DNA from: CAYWKU01 sp964459325
GTDB lineage: Bacteria > RBG-13-61-14 > CAYWKU01
DNA: 46,076 nucleotides
Assembly: GCA_964459325.1 (NCBI GenBank)
Contig: CAYWKU010000029.1
Coordinates: 1-46,076, forward strand
Direction: 5' to 3'
How positions within the stretch are numbered: the stretch's first letter is position 1; each line of letters starts with the position of its first letter. Positions 14,715 to 22,098 of this stretch are shown one piece after another. Under the pieces are notes generated by a model. The model was not told where the DNA came from. It worked only from the letters and a program-made list of their open reading frames with translations, and did no database searches. The position numbers and the translations under genes are program-made.

Positions 14715-14984
14715 TCAGAGCGCCTTCAACTCCTCCCGTATCCTCTCCGACAGGAATATCTTGAGAAGCGACTGGTATGGTACATCCTTTTTGTGGGCAA
14801 GGAGCTTCAGTTCCTCGAGCATCGACTCCGGGAGCCGCAGGGAAATGGTCTTGAGCGAGGGCTTAAGCTCCGGCAGCACGACCCTTTTTCCTTTTTTCCA
14901 GTCCACATAATCGGTCGAGTCGCGGGTAGTCCAGAACTCCCTCTCCTCATCTTCGTTCTTGAATTTCGGTATTTTCTTACTCAT
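14715..14984 (-). CDS. brnA: BrnA-type (CopG-like) antitoxin
   Basis: 89 residues. The N-terminal part KIPKFKNEDEEREFWTTRDS, then TDYVDW, and the C-terminal ribbon-helix-helix block TISLRLPESMLEELKLLAHK, then KDVPYQSLLKIFLSERI, are characteristic of antitoxins paired with BrnT. The RHH strand (KTISLRL) binds DNA as a dimer and the N-terminal part would wrap the toxin. It follows brnT with an 8-bp overlap on the minus strand, opposite to all neighbours. It probably represses the promoter at 15289-15317. Confidence 0.87.
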   Translation of the reverse strand: MSKKIPKFKNEDEEREFWTTRDSTDYVDWKKGKRVVLPELKPSLKTISLRLPESMLEELKLLAHKKDVPYQSLLKIFLSERIREELKAL

Positions 14985-15282
14985 GGGTTTGATACACCTC
15001 CCTTTCCTTGCGGTTCATGTCTCTTGCCGATATTACCCGGATAAGGTTCCGGCGGACTGTAAATACGACAAAAAGCATTCTGCTCCCGTCTGTATGGCCG
15101 AGAGCATAGAATCGGTTCTCCTTCTCCGAATGGCTGATGTCATCCGCAACCACCAGAGGCCGGTTGAAAAATATCTCCTCGCATTCCGACGGAGTAACAT
15201 GATGTTTTTGCCAGTTCTTTTCGGCATTGTTCTTGTCCCACTCAAACCCGGCGCATTTCAGCAAGAGAGCAAAGATACCCAT
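14977..15282 (-). CDS. brnT: BrnT-type ribonuclease toxin (DUF497)
   Basis: 101 residues. Family hallmarks: GFEWDKNNAEKNWQKHHVTP, EEIFFNRPLVV, and the closing RRNLIRVISARDMNRKEREVY. BrnT folds like RelE and cleaves RNA. The extra N-terminal residues (MGIFALLLKCA) before GFEWD are unusual, but the only good promoter places the transcription start almost exactly at this ATG (15282), so initiation may be leaderless. It overlaps brnA by 8 bp. Confidence 0.87.
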   Translation of the reverse strand: MGIFALLLKCAGFEWDKNNAEKNWQKHHVTPSECEEIFFNRPLVVADDISHSEKENRFYALGHTDGSRMLFVVFTVRRNLIRVISARDMNRKEREVYQTHE

Positions 15283-15288
15283 TAATTC

Positions 15289-15317
15289 AGTATATGATAA
15301 TCATATACTGCTGTCAA
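15289..15317 (-). promoter_or_regulatory. brnTA promoter with overlapping operator palindrome
   Basis: On the minus strand TTGACA (15317-15312), exactly 17 nt, TATACT (15294-15289): a near-perfect sigma70 promoter. A perfect palindrome with arms AGTATATGAT (15289-15298) and ATCATATACT (15300-15309) covers the -10 box and most of the spacer, ideal for autorepression by BrnA. Confidence 0.82.
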
Positions 15318-15383
15318 GGCTGAACCCTCTTTCCTTTTAATTGACCTTCCATAAACTTCCGTTCCTTGTCGTATAGTAATCTT

Positions 15384-15545
15384 TCCTGGGCCGAGAACAT
15401 TATCGGCGCCGATGTGGTCGAACTAAAAGGCGGCAGGGTGGAGGTCGTGCCGGTGCTGGAAGGCAGGAGCACCGACTCCATCCTTGAAAAAATCCGCCAC
15501 GCGGGGGAAGATGAAGGCGCCGCGAAAAGGGAAAAGGGCTCATAA
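15384..15545 (+). pseudogene. Third copy of the rfaE2 3' end
   Basis: TGG at 15387 begins WAENIIGADVVELKGGRVEV, VPVLEGRSTDSILEKIRHAG and a 13-residue tail EDEGAAKREKGS-type to TAA 15543-15545. It is more like copy 2 than the intact rfaE2. No ATG and no nucleotide-binding motif precede it. Being outermost and followed by an unrelated operon promoter, it could be the ancestral 3' end of rfaE2 displaced by the two cassettes. Confidence 0.82.
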
Positions 15546-15625
15546 CTTACCGAAAAGCAAGCGAAATCAGCTTGACGTGTCTCCCGTGCCCGCCGGATGT
15601 GCCGTTGCAATAGATCCCCCAAGCC

Positions 15626-15654
15626 TTGACATTTGCCGCCCCGTGCCGTACATT
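15626..15654 (+). promoter_or_regulatory. Promoter of the first ECF sigma operon
   Basis: Perfect -35 TTGACA (15626-15631), 17 nt, TACATT (15649-15654; 4/6). It lies about 50 nt upstream of the chosen sigma factor start. Confidence 0.5.
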
Positions 15655-15702
15655 TCAAAACTGTCTTTTTATGTACATCTTAAAAGAGAGTTAAAAGGAG
15701 AA

Positions 15703-16323
15703 GTGGCGATAGACGACGCTGTCAATAACCCGCCCCCTTCTGAGCTTTACGAGACACAGATAATCGAGCTCTGCAAGCGGGGAGACCGCTCGGCGTTCAA
15801 CGAACTCGTACGCCGGCACCACAGGAAGATATTTAACCTTTGTTTTCGCATACTTGGCAACCGCCACGAAGCCGAGGACGTGGCCCAGGACGTTTTCGTA
15901 ACCGCCTTCCGGGCCATAAGGTCCTTTCGGGGAGACTCCGCGCTGTCAACATGGCTGCACCGGGTGGCCGTCAATAACTGCAAAAACCGTCTGAAATATC
16001 TCAAAAGGAGGAAATATTTTCAGACGGAAAGTATGGACGCCACCTACGACGACGGCGAGAGCGAAATGACACGGGAGTTCAAGGACGAGGGCGAGGATTC
16101 TCCGGAAGATACCCGCGAGCGGACTGAACTGAGCCGCGAAATCCAGGGGGCAATTGACCGATTGGACGAGGATTACAGAGTGGTTATCGTGCTGAGGGAT
16201 GTTCAGGGTTTTTCTTACCAGGAAATAGCCGAAATATTGGATTTGAAGGAAGGAACTGTGAAATCGAGAATTCACAGGGCTCGCTCGGAACTTCAGCAAA
16301 AATTGAGACACTTAATAGAATAA
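15703..16323 (+). CDS. ECF-family RNA polymerase sigma factor
   Basis: 206 residues from GTG 15703; AAAGGAG precedes it, but with only 2 nt spacing, so the start is uncertain. The open frame begins at 15484 inside the third rfaE2 fragment, and its first 70 residues look non-coding. Region 2: FNELVRRHHRKIFNLCFRIL, NRHEAEDVAQDVFVTAFRAI, STWLHRVAVNNCKNRLK. Region 4: AIDRLDEDYRVVIVLRDVQG, FSYQEIAEILDLKEGTVKSR, IHRARSELQ. A long acidic linker separates them. It directs RNA polymerase to its own regulon, probably under control of the zinc-finger anti-sigma encoded 41 bp downstream. Confidence 0.92.
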   Translation: MAIDDAVNNPPPSELYETQIIELCKRGDRSAFNELVRRHHRKIFNLCFRILGNRHEAEDVAQDVFVTAFRAIRSFRGDSALSTWLHRVAVNNCKNRLKYLKRRKYFQTESMDATYDDGESEMTREFKDEGEDSPEDTRERTELSREIQGAIDRLDEDYRVVIVLRDVQGFSYQEIAEILDLKEGTVKSRIHRARSELQQKLRHLIE

Positions 16324-16364
16324 AGGTGAAAAATTGATAATCTTACGGGAAGGGCGGGTCGGAT

Positions 16365-17318
16365 ATGGATTGTAAGGAAGCCCGGGAATACTATTCGGAA
16401 TATCTTGAAGACGGTTCCGAAGAGATTCAAACGGCTGTGAAGGAACATCTTTCGGCATGCCCCCATTGCCGGGAGCAGGTAAGAAACCTCGGAAGCCTTA
16501 TAAGAATGGTGGGGAAACTCCCGGATGTCGAGCCCGCCTCCAACTTCCTGGCCGCCGTCAACGGCAAAATAGACCGATTTGAGCAAAGAAGCTTCTTCTC
16601 CCGTCTGCTGGAAAGCTTTTCCGTGCAGAGCGCCTGGCCGAGAGCTGTGGCGGTGGCCGCAACCCTGGCCCTGGTGGTCATGGCCACGTTTTATGCCGGC
16701 GAAAAGGTCAGGATTGATAAACTCGCGGAAGCCGGCAACATCGCAGCCGAAGCATCCAATCCCGTCGGCGATAAAGATGATGTCAAGGAAACGGTGGTTT
16801 CCTCCACGCCCCCGGTGGAAGAAGTCGTCATGAGGACCGCTTTTGGAAGGGATACCGGGCCGAGAAGAATTTCGCTGCCCTCGGCTCCCGTAAATACCGG
16901 TAATCTCTTGAGAAATGTGGGATACGGAAGCTCGGAGCCGGTGTCGGTGGGAAGCAGCGACAGGGCCGTACGCGAAGAAGGCGCCGTATCCGGTTCGTCT
17001 GCCGCCCTTCATATAGGCGCAATACCCCCTCCCTCTAGGTCCAAAGCCGCTTATCCCGACCGGATAGTGGTAATAAGGGCAAACGAAACGCAGGACGCCA
17101 CCGAGCAGGTCAGAGGACTTGTAAAAAGCCTGGAAGGCGAGTATCTTATTTACGGCCCGGAAATCACGTTCGCCAAGGTTCCGATAGAGTTGAACGACCA
17201 CTTAATGCAGGCCATGGAATCTTTGGGCGAAGTAACGGAATTCGAGGGGCCCATAGACCGCTCATCCGAGGCACAGCACTTCCTCATCGAGGTCGTGATA
17301 TTACCCGAGCTGCCTTGA
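16365..17318 (+). CDS. Membrane anti-sigma factor with zf-HC2 zinc finger
   Basis: 317 residues. The N-terminal anti-sigma zinc finger has Cys3, His28, Cys32 and Cys35 (HxxxCxxC), as in RsrA/ChrR-type proteins. One transmembrane helix at about residues 91-112 (WPRAVAVAATLALVVMATFY) puts the C-terminal 200 residues outside the cytoplasm. That part has a low-complexity linker and a compact end domain (IVVIRANETQDATEQVRGLV ... FLIEVVILP). The arrangement suggests it holds the upstream sigma factor and releases it on an envelope signal. Confidence 0.85.
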   Translation: MDCKEAREYYSEYLEDGSEEIQTAVKEHLSACPHCREQVRNLGSLIRMVGKLPDVEPASNFLAAVNGKIDRFEQRSFFSRLLESFSVQSAWPRAVAVAATLALVVMATFYAGEKVRIDKLAEAGNIAAEASNPVGDKDDVKETVVSSTPPVEEVVMRTAFGRDTGPRRISLPSAPVNTGNLLRNVGYGSSEPVSVGSSDRAVREEGAVSGSSAALHIGAIPPPSRSKAAYPDRIVVIRANETQDATEQVRGLVKSLEGEYLIYGPEITFAKVPIELNDHLMQAMESLGEVTEFEGPIDRSSEAQHFLIEVVILPELP

Positions 17319-17336
17319 AAAAGGGGCACAGGAAAA

Positions 17337-17567
17337 ATGGCCGTTGTAAAATGCGAGTTCTGCAAACACGAGCAGGATACTTCCAAAAGCGTTATCTGTG
17401 ATAACTGCGGTAGAAGGCTGGGCAGAACCCGCACGGACATACCGCCTACCCCCTTGGCCGAGGAAAGCGAGGAAATCGAATCCACCCGCTGCCCCAACTG
17501 CGGCATGTATTCCACCCGCTCAGTTTGCGGAAACTGCGGCGCCTACATCAGGGAAAGGGGACTCTGA
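17337..17567 (+). CDS. Small double zinc-ribbon protein
   Basis: 76 residues with four CxxC pairs: CEFC and CDNC in the N-terminal ribbon, CPNC and CGNC in the C-terminal one, joined by an acidic linker (EESEEIES). Each ribbon is of the rubredoxin-like knuckle type. No enzymatic residues are visible; an adaptor or nucleic-acid-binding role is possible. It starts 18 bp after the anti-sigma gene and is probably cotranscribed. Confidence 0.72.
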   Translation: MAVVKCEFCKHEQDTSKSVICDNCGRRLGRTRTDIPPTPLAEESEEIESTRCPNCGMYSTRSVCGNCGAYIRERGL

Positions 17568-17615
17568 CCCGGCAAATATTCGGGGTCTCCGGGCCAAAAA
17601 GGCCACCTCCCGCAG

Positions 17616-17644
17616 TTTACTTCCCGTCCTTCATTCGGTATAAT
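17616..17644 (+). promoter_or_regulatory. Promoter upstream of the first lipoprotein gene
   Basis: Perfect -10 TATAAT (17639-17644) with TTTACT (17616-17621; 4/6 to TTGACA) 17 nt upstream. It lies 37 bp before the chosen start at 17682. Confidence 0.5.
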
Positions 17645-17681
17645 TAAAAGTTTGAATCAAGGATTTGTGCGCGAGGATGGA

Positions 17682-18557
17682 ATGATATCCACCCGGAGAA
17701 GAAAAACCGGTCCGACAGAGGCGATTGTATTAGCTCTTGCGGTTACCATAATCCTCTCGGCGGTTGCCTGCGACAGGATTCCCGAGGAAAAACTTTTAAA
17801 TAAAGAAAAGTCTTCCGGCGGATTGAAAATCAAAACGGTCGAAGCCCCCGTTACCACTCCGGAAAATACATCCGCGAAGACCGAGCCTGAGCCATCATCC
17901 ACCGGGGAGATGAGGATAAACCGAACTACTTCCGCCGACGAAGAAGACCTGTCCCGAAATCAAAGAACCAGATATGTCAGGCGAAGATGCGTCCTTTTTG
18001 AGATTGTGGAAAACCAAAGGAAAATGAAAGATATTCTGTATCCGGGGCATAAAGTGGAAGTGCTGGCCAAAGTCGTTCTGGTCAACAGAAAAAACCGGGA
18101 GGTTCACGCATACCGGGTTGATGCCGGCGACGGAAACAAGGGTTACGTTTTCGAAAGAAACTTATGTGCCCAAAAAATTTGTGTTGAACAGTTGAGGAAG
18201 GGTGTAATTAAAATGTATGATTCCGAGAAAATGAGAGACAAGTATGTGCCGCAAATAAAGCTCGAGCTGCAAAACGCTCATGACCGTCCCGTTGAGGAGT
18301 TGCATGTCTCGGCGGATTTCTACTATGATGGAAATCTCGTCGGAACGGACAACACTTTCGCCGTAAGTTCGACTCACGGCATACCTCCCCTGAAATCGGG
18401 GGAGAGCAGCGAAGTGTTCCTGCGGCCCATGGACGAATTGCAAAAGGACGAGGTTTTGAGTGAAGAAAACCCAATCAAGGTCGTGGTAAAATGCTCGATA
18501 GAGTATGAAAAATCCGAAAAATGCGGGGAGTTTTACATTGACAGAACGGCATATTAA
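17682..18557 (+). CDS. Putative lipoprotein with SH3-like domain
   Basis: 291 residues from ATG 17682, which follows GAGG by 5 nt; a TTG at 17652 would add 10 residues. Signal peptide with hydrophobic core AIVLALAVTIILSAVAC and a lipobox-like LSAVAC. A disordered Pro/Thr/Glu-rich linker follows, then a beta-rich segment (VRRRCVLFEIVENQRKMKDI, YPGHKVEVLAKVVL, YRVDAGDGNKGYVFERNLC) that resembles a bacterial SH3 domain. The C-terminal third (PQIKLELQNAHDRPVEELHV, SADFYYDGNLVG) looks like an immunoglobulin-like beta sandwich. I do not recognise a named family. The next lipoprotein gene overlaps its 3' end. Confidence 0.65.
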   Translation: MISTRRRKTGPTEAIVLALAVTIILSAVACDRIPEEKLLNKEKSSGGLKIKTVEAPVTTPENTSAKTEPEPSSTGEMRINRTTSADEEDLSRNQRTRYVRRRCVLFEIVENQRKMKDILYPGHKVEVLAKVVLVNRKNREVHAYRVDAGDGNKGYVFERNLCAQKICVEQLRKGVIKMYDSEKMRDKYVPQIKLELQNAHDRPVEELHVSADFYYDGNLVGTDNTFAVSSTHGIPPLKSGESSEVFLRPMDELQKDEVLSEENPIKVVVKCSIEYEKSEKCGEFYIDRTAY

Positions 18558-19269
18558 AAAAAGCGCTATAGGCGTATGCCTGGTCGGCATCTTTTGTTTC
18601 ACCACCATAACCTCCTGCGGCGCACCCAAAACCGTAGCCGCCGACGCCGTGAACAAAGCTGAGATTGCAGGTAAGCGATTGGAGGAAAATAACGTGCCGC
18701 GGGATAAAACTCTCTATTATCGCATGCACGTGAAACAAGCCAAATCCGCGCTGGAAAAAAAGAAATACACCAGAGCCAAGGAAGAAGCCGACAAGGCAAA
18801 GCAAGCCGCCGATAACGTGCTCGAAAACCGCCGGGTTCTGAGGGAGCGCGTAAAGCGGCAGCTGAATGAAATGTGGCGCATCGTGGAAGGTGAGCCATAC
18901 CCCTCCGAAGCGACGGTAAACGCTTGTTTCGCAGCTCAAACCGCTTTGGAAGAAAACCGGTTGGAAAAAGCTCAATCCATTTTGCGAACCGCGCGCAAAA
19001 GGGCGGGCATGCAGGTAAAAATCACATCCTCCAAAACCGTCGTAATACAGGCCTCCGACAGCTATTATAAGAAAAAGGACTACATACCCGTGTACGAAAA
19101 AATCGTGGAAAATCGCCCCACCGACATGATTCTGAAAATGGATGAGCCTTCACGGGCCGAATTCTTGGGCTCCAAGTGGGTCACGCCCGATTTAAGATAC
19201 GTGAAAGTCCGTATTGAAACGCGCGAGGCCGATTATATCGGGTGGGTGGAAGGAAGGTTCATAAGCTGA
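18538..19269 (+). CDS. Putative lipoprotein with helical (coiled-coil/TPR-like) and SH3-like regions
   Basis: 243 residues from TTG 18538, with GGGGAG 7 nt upstream; ATG 18505 is an in-frame alternative without a good ribosome site. Signal peptide SAIGVCLVGIFCFTTITSC with lipobox ITSC. The central part is charged and helical (MHVKQAKSALEKKKYTRAKE, EADKAKQAADNVLENRRVLR). The C-terminal part VQASDSYYKKKDYIPVYEKI ... DYIGWVEGRFIS looks like an SH3-type domain. It overlaps the previous gene by 20 bp and shares TGATG with the sigma factor that follows, so translation of the three genes is likely coupled. Confidence 0.65.
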   Translation: MTERHIKKSAIGVCLVGIFCFTTITSCGAPKTVAADAVNKAEIAGKRLEENNVPRDKTLYYRMHVKQAKSALEKKKYTRAKEEADKAKQAADNVLENRRVLRERVKRQLNEMWRIVEGEPYPSEATVNACFAAQTALEENRLEKAQSILRTARKRAGMQVKITSSKTVVIQASDSYYKKKDYIPVYEKIVENRPTDMILKMDEPSRAEFLGSKWVTPDLRYVKVRIETREADYIGWVEGRFIS

Positions 19270-19913
19270 TGGGCGAGCCGCGGGAGCAGAACTCCGGCCC
19301 GCAGTCCGACTTCCTGGAGAGCGACAAGGACGGGGAACTCCTCGAGCGAATCAACAACAACGCCGACCCGGCGGCATTCGAGGAACTCGTCACACGGTAC
19401 CAGGACAAGGTATGGCGACTGGCCCGCGGAATTACCCGTTCCGATTCGGACGCCGAGGACGTGCTGCAAAACGTCTTCCTTACCGTCTATAACAAATTGG
19501 ATACTTTCGAGGGAAGAAGCACATTCTCCAGTTGGCTCTACCGGATAGCCGCCAACGCATCGTACATGAAGCTGAGGTCCAAAAAGGGCGACCAGTCTTA
19601 CGCTCCCGAGGATATCGAGCCACTTATAGACAGGGACGATGAGGAAAGAAATCCCGACTGGAGCAGCGGCCCCGAAGAAACCCTGGCATCGCGGGAAGCC
19701 GTCGGGATTATCAACGAGGCTATCGAAAAGCTGCCGGAGGAGTACCGCTCAGTGCTGGTGCTCAGGGACGTGGAGGAGTTTTCCAACCAGGAAGTGGCGG
19801 ATATGCTGGGGCTGAGCATTCCCGCCGTCAAAAGCAGGCTGCACAGGGCAAGACTTTACCTGCGGAAGAAGCTTGGCGACTTCTTCCTTACAAACGTAAA
19901 GGGCCAGGGGTAA
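19269..19913 (+). CDS. Second ECF-family RNA polymerase sigma factor
   Basis: 214 residues from ATG 19269, overlapping the lipoprotein stop codon (TGATG). Region 2: FEELVTRYQDKVWRLARGIT, SDAEDVLQNVFLTVYNKLDT, SSWLYRIAANASYMKLRS. Region 4: AIEKLPEEYRSVLVLRDVEE, FSNQEVADMLGLSIPAVKSR, LHRARLYLRKKL. An acidic linker lies between them. Its partner anti-sigma is 29 bp downstream. Having a second sigma/anti-sigma pair 3 kb from the first, with lipoproteins between, suggests a hierarchical envelope-stress circuit. Confidence 0.93.
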   Translation: MGEPREQNSGPQSDFLESDKDGELLERINNNADPAAFEELVTRYQDKVWRLARGITRSDSDAEDVLQNVFLTVYNKLDTFEGRSTFSSWLYRIAANASYMKLRSKKGDQSYAPEDIEPLIDRDDEERNPDWSSGPEETLASREAVGIINEAIEKLPEEYRSVLVLRDVEEFSNQEVADMLGLSIPAVKSRLHRARLYLRKKLGDFFLTNVKGQG

Positions 19914-19942
19914 AAATAAGCGGACAACAGGGGGAACAAAAA

Positions 19943-20191
19943 ATGCACTGCCACCAGGTATTACAGTTGTTAGTGGATTACATAGACGGCGAACTCGATG
20001 AAAATACCCGCCGGGAGCTCGAAGAGCACATGGAAGACTGCGAGCCGTGCAAAAAGTTTATAAATACCTACAGAACCACCATAAAGCTCACCAAACAAGT
20101 GGAAACCTCCCAAATGCCCAATGAACTCAAGGACAGGCTGCACTCCTTCATCAGAATGAAAACCGGAGACAACTGCCCCCCGGACGGATAA
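19943..20191 (+). CDS. Soluble zf-HC2 anti-sigma factor
   Basis: 82 residues. Zinc-binding set Cys3, His29, Cys33, Cys36 (EEHMEDCEPCKKF) preceded by LLVDYIDGELDENTRRELEE, the standard anti-sigma fold. Unlike the other anti-sigma in this cluster it has no transmembrane helix, so it must sense something inside the cell, for example redox state through zinc ligands. The final CPPDG adds an extra cysteine. AGGGGG lies about 8 nt before the ATG. Confidence 0.85.
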   Translation: MHCHQVLQLLVDYIDGELDENTRRELEEHMEDCEPCKKFINTYRTTIKLTKQVETSQMPNELKDRLHSFIRMKTGDNCPPDG

Positions 20192-20333
20192 GCATACAGA
20201 ACAGCGCCGACAACAGTAATTAAAGGAAAACCTGAGACCATGCATTCAGCAGGTTAAGCTGAACTGTCACTGTTCGTATATTTTTGATTTTGTAGGTTTT
20301 TACTGGTAAAATAAATAATTGTGGAGACTTCAA

Positions 20334-21488
20334 TTGGTAACTAGAGTAGCTGTAAATAGCAGCGTTCTGCAATGGGCTCTAGAGCGGTCTGGACTGACAC
20401 CGGATACCCTTGCGGGCAAATTTCCCAAGATCGAGCAATGGATTGCCGGCGATAAGCAGCCGACGCTTCGGCAATTGGAATTATTGGCGAAGGTCACTCT
20501 GACGCCGTTTGGATTTTTCTTCTTGGATAAACCGCCTCAAGAAAGTTTGCCCATTCCATATTTCAGGACGCTTGTCGAGGACTCCAGTGAGAAACCCAGC
20601 CCCGATCTTCTTGAAACCGTCCAGGTAATGCAGCGCCGTCAGGCGTGGATGCGGGATTTTTTGATTGATGAAGGCCATGAAAGATTGCCTTTTGTTCGTT
20701 CTGCTCGAACGAGTGAACAGCCTAAATTGGTTGCACGGCACATGCGGCAAACCCTCGGTTTTGACGAGGAATGGGCCAGCAAACATAAGACTTGGACTGA
20801 CGCCCTCCGCGCCTTACGGGAGACTATGGAGGAAACCGCAGGCATTCTAGTGGTCGTCAATGGAGTGGTAGGCAATAACACACACCGCAAACTCGATCCG
20901 AGCGAATTTCGTGGATTTGTGTTGGTGGATGACTATGCTCCTCTTGTATTCGTGAACGGCTCCGACGGCAAAGCGGCGCAGATGTTCACACTTGCCCATG
21001 AACTGGCGCATATATTCTTTGGCAGCAGCGCGGCATTCGATCTAAGACAGATGCTTCCTGCGGATGAGCCGATTGAACAAGCTTGCAATCAGGTTGCCGC
21101 CGAATTTCTTGTGCCGGAAAATAAATTGCGCCAGAAATGGCCTTTCGTAAGAGGCAGTCCGGAGCCGTTTCAAACACTCGCCAGCCATTTCAAGGTCAGC
21201 TCTATCGTTGCCGCTCGTAGAGCGTTGGACTTAGGATTGGTTCAAAAAGCCCAATTTTTGGAATTCTACCAGAATTATCGGAACGAAGAACGAGGCGTGG
21301 CCGCCGATAAACCGGAAGGGGGAGACTTCTACCTTAATCAGAATCTACGGGTAGGACATCGCTTTGCTTTTGCCGTTATCAGGGCAGTAAGAGAAGGCAA
21401 ACTGCTTTATTCCGAAGCCTACCATCTAACTAACCTATATGGGAAAACCTTTGACCGTTACGCTGACCACTTGGGATTCGGAAGTTGA
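20334..21488 (+). CDS. ImmA/IrrE-type metallopeptidase-like protein with XRE-like N-terminus
   Basis: 384 residues from TTG 20334, 6 nt after GGAGA; no ATG is available in the frame. The N-terminal part (SVLQWALERSGLTPDTLAGK ... LELLAKVTLTPFGFFFL) is a helix-turn-helix-like domain typical of these fusions. The peptidase region contains FTLAHELAHIFFG, the HExxH zinc motif, preceded by RGFVLVDDYAPLVFVNG and followed by EQACNQVAAEFLVPENKL with the third ligand. The stop codon overlaps the start of the DUF4411 gene. Such pairs are annotated as toxin-antitoxin-like modules in which the ImmA protein is the antitoxin or regulator. The A+T content is higher than that of the neighbours, suggesting transfer. 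Confidence 0.88.
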   Translation: MVTRVAVNSSVLQWALERSGLTPDTLAGKFPKIEQWIAGDKQPTLRQLELLAKVTLTPFGFFFLDKPPQESLPIPYFRTLVEDSSEKPSPDLLETVQVMQRRQAWMRDFLIDEGHERLPFVRSARTSEQPKLVARHMRQTLGFDEEWASKHKTWTDALRALRETMEETAGILVVVNGVVGNNTHRKLDPSEFRGFVLVDDYAPLVFVNGSDGKAAQMFTLAHELAHIFFGSSAAFDLRQMLPADEPIEQACNQVAAEFLVPENKLRQKWPFVRGSPEPFQTLASHFKVSSIVAARRALDLGLVQKAQFLEFYQNYRNEERGVAADKPEGGDFYLNQNLRVGHRFAFAVIRAVREGKLLYSEAYHLTNLYGKTFDRYADHLGFGS

Positions 21489-21991
21489 CCGTGAGCGCAG
21501 AGCTCGTATTTGTCCTTGATGCCGATGTGTTTATTGAAGCAGCGCGTCGTTATTATGCCTTTGACCTGGGCACTAGGTTTTGGGATAATCTAATATCTCT
21601 TGCAACAGAAGGACGTGTTTGCAGTATTGATCGGGTACAACAGGAATTGAATAGAGGTAACGACGAGCTTAAGGAATGGGCAAATAACCGATTTTCAGAA
21701 GCATTTAACTCAACCGATGAAGATGAAGTTGCTAATGCTTTCAGTGAGATCATGACTTGGGTAAACGACCAGAAACAGTTTTTAGACGCTGCCAAGGCTG
21801 ATTTCGCAAACGGTGCAGATGGCTGGTTGGTAGCTTATGCAAAGGTAAAAAACTATGAAGTGGTGACCGAAGAAGTTCTCAGACCTGACATAAAAAAGAA
21901 AGTCCCTATTCCCAATGTATGTGAAGCATTTCGGGTAAATTATTGTAATACTTTTGACATGTTAAGAAGACTTGGAGTTCGATTGGCGTAG
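21485..21991 (+). CDS. DUF4411 family (PIN-like) protein, probable toxin
   Basis: 168 residues; starts at TTG 21485 (overlapping the preceding stop) or GTG 21491. VFVLDADVFIEAARRYYAF supplies the first PIN-type acidic residues; IDRVQQELNRGNDELKEWAN, FANGADGWLVAYAKVKNYEV and VTEEV supply the rest of the acidic cluster. The family is predicted to be an RNase of the VapC/PIN clan. It is coupled to the ImmA-type gene. Its last 30 bases form an imperfect inverted repeat with 22022-22050. Confidence 0.82.
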   Translation: MTVSAELVFVLDADVFIEAARRYYAFDLGTRFWDNLISLATEGRVCSIDRVQQELNRGNDELKEWANNRFSEAFNSTDEDEVANAFSEIMTWVNDQKQFLDAAKADFANGADGWLVAYAKVKNYEVVTEEVLRPDIKKKVPIPNVCEAFRVNYCNTFDMLRRLGVRLA

Positions 21992-22050
21992 CGAACAAAT
22001 GGATGTTTCAAAAGAAAACTTCTACGCCACAATCGAATGTCTTCTAACCG
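21962..22050. repeat. Imperfect inverted repeat at the 3' boundary of the ImmA/DUF4411 module
   Basis: The end of the DUF4411 gene (AGAAGACTTGGAGTTCGATTGGCGTAG, ending 21991) is followed 30 nt later by an inverted partner (CTACGCCACAATCGAATGTCTTCT, from 22022). The inner arms GGCGTAG/CTACGCC are perfect. It may be a terminator-like fold or the scar of an inverted duplication made when the module inserted. Confidence 0.5.
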
Positions 22051-22098
22051 GCTTTGAACTGTTGGGTGAACTTCTCCCGCGAAGATTTATTGTGCGAG

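Noticed and set aside
15484..15702. Longer ECF sigma factor starting at 15484
   Set aside because: Those codons run through the third rfaE2 fragment and the predicted promoter and show no sigma-factor similarity.
18724..18736. Possible parS (GCACGTGAAACA)
   Set aside because: Only the right half matches; the left half does not fit the palindromic consensus.
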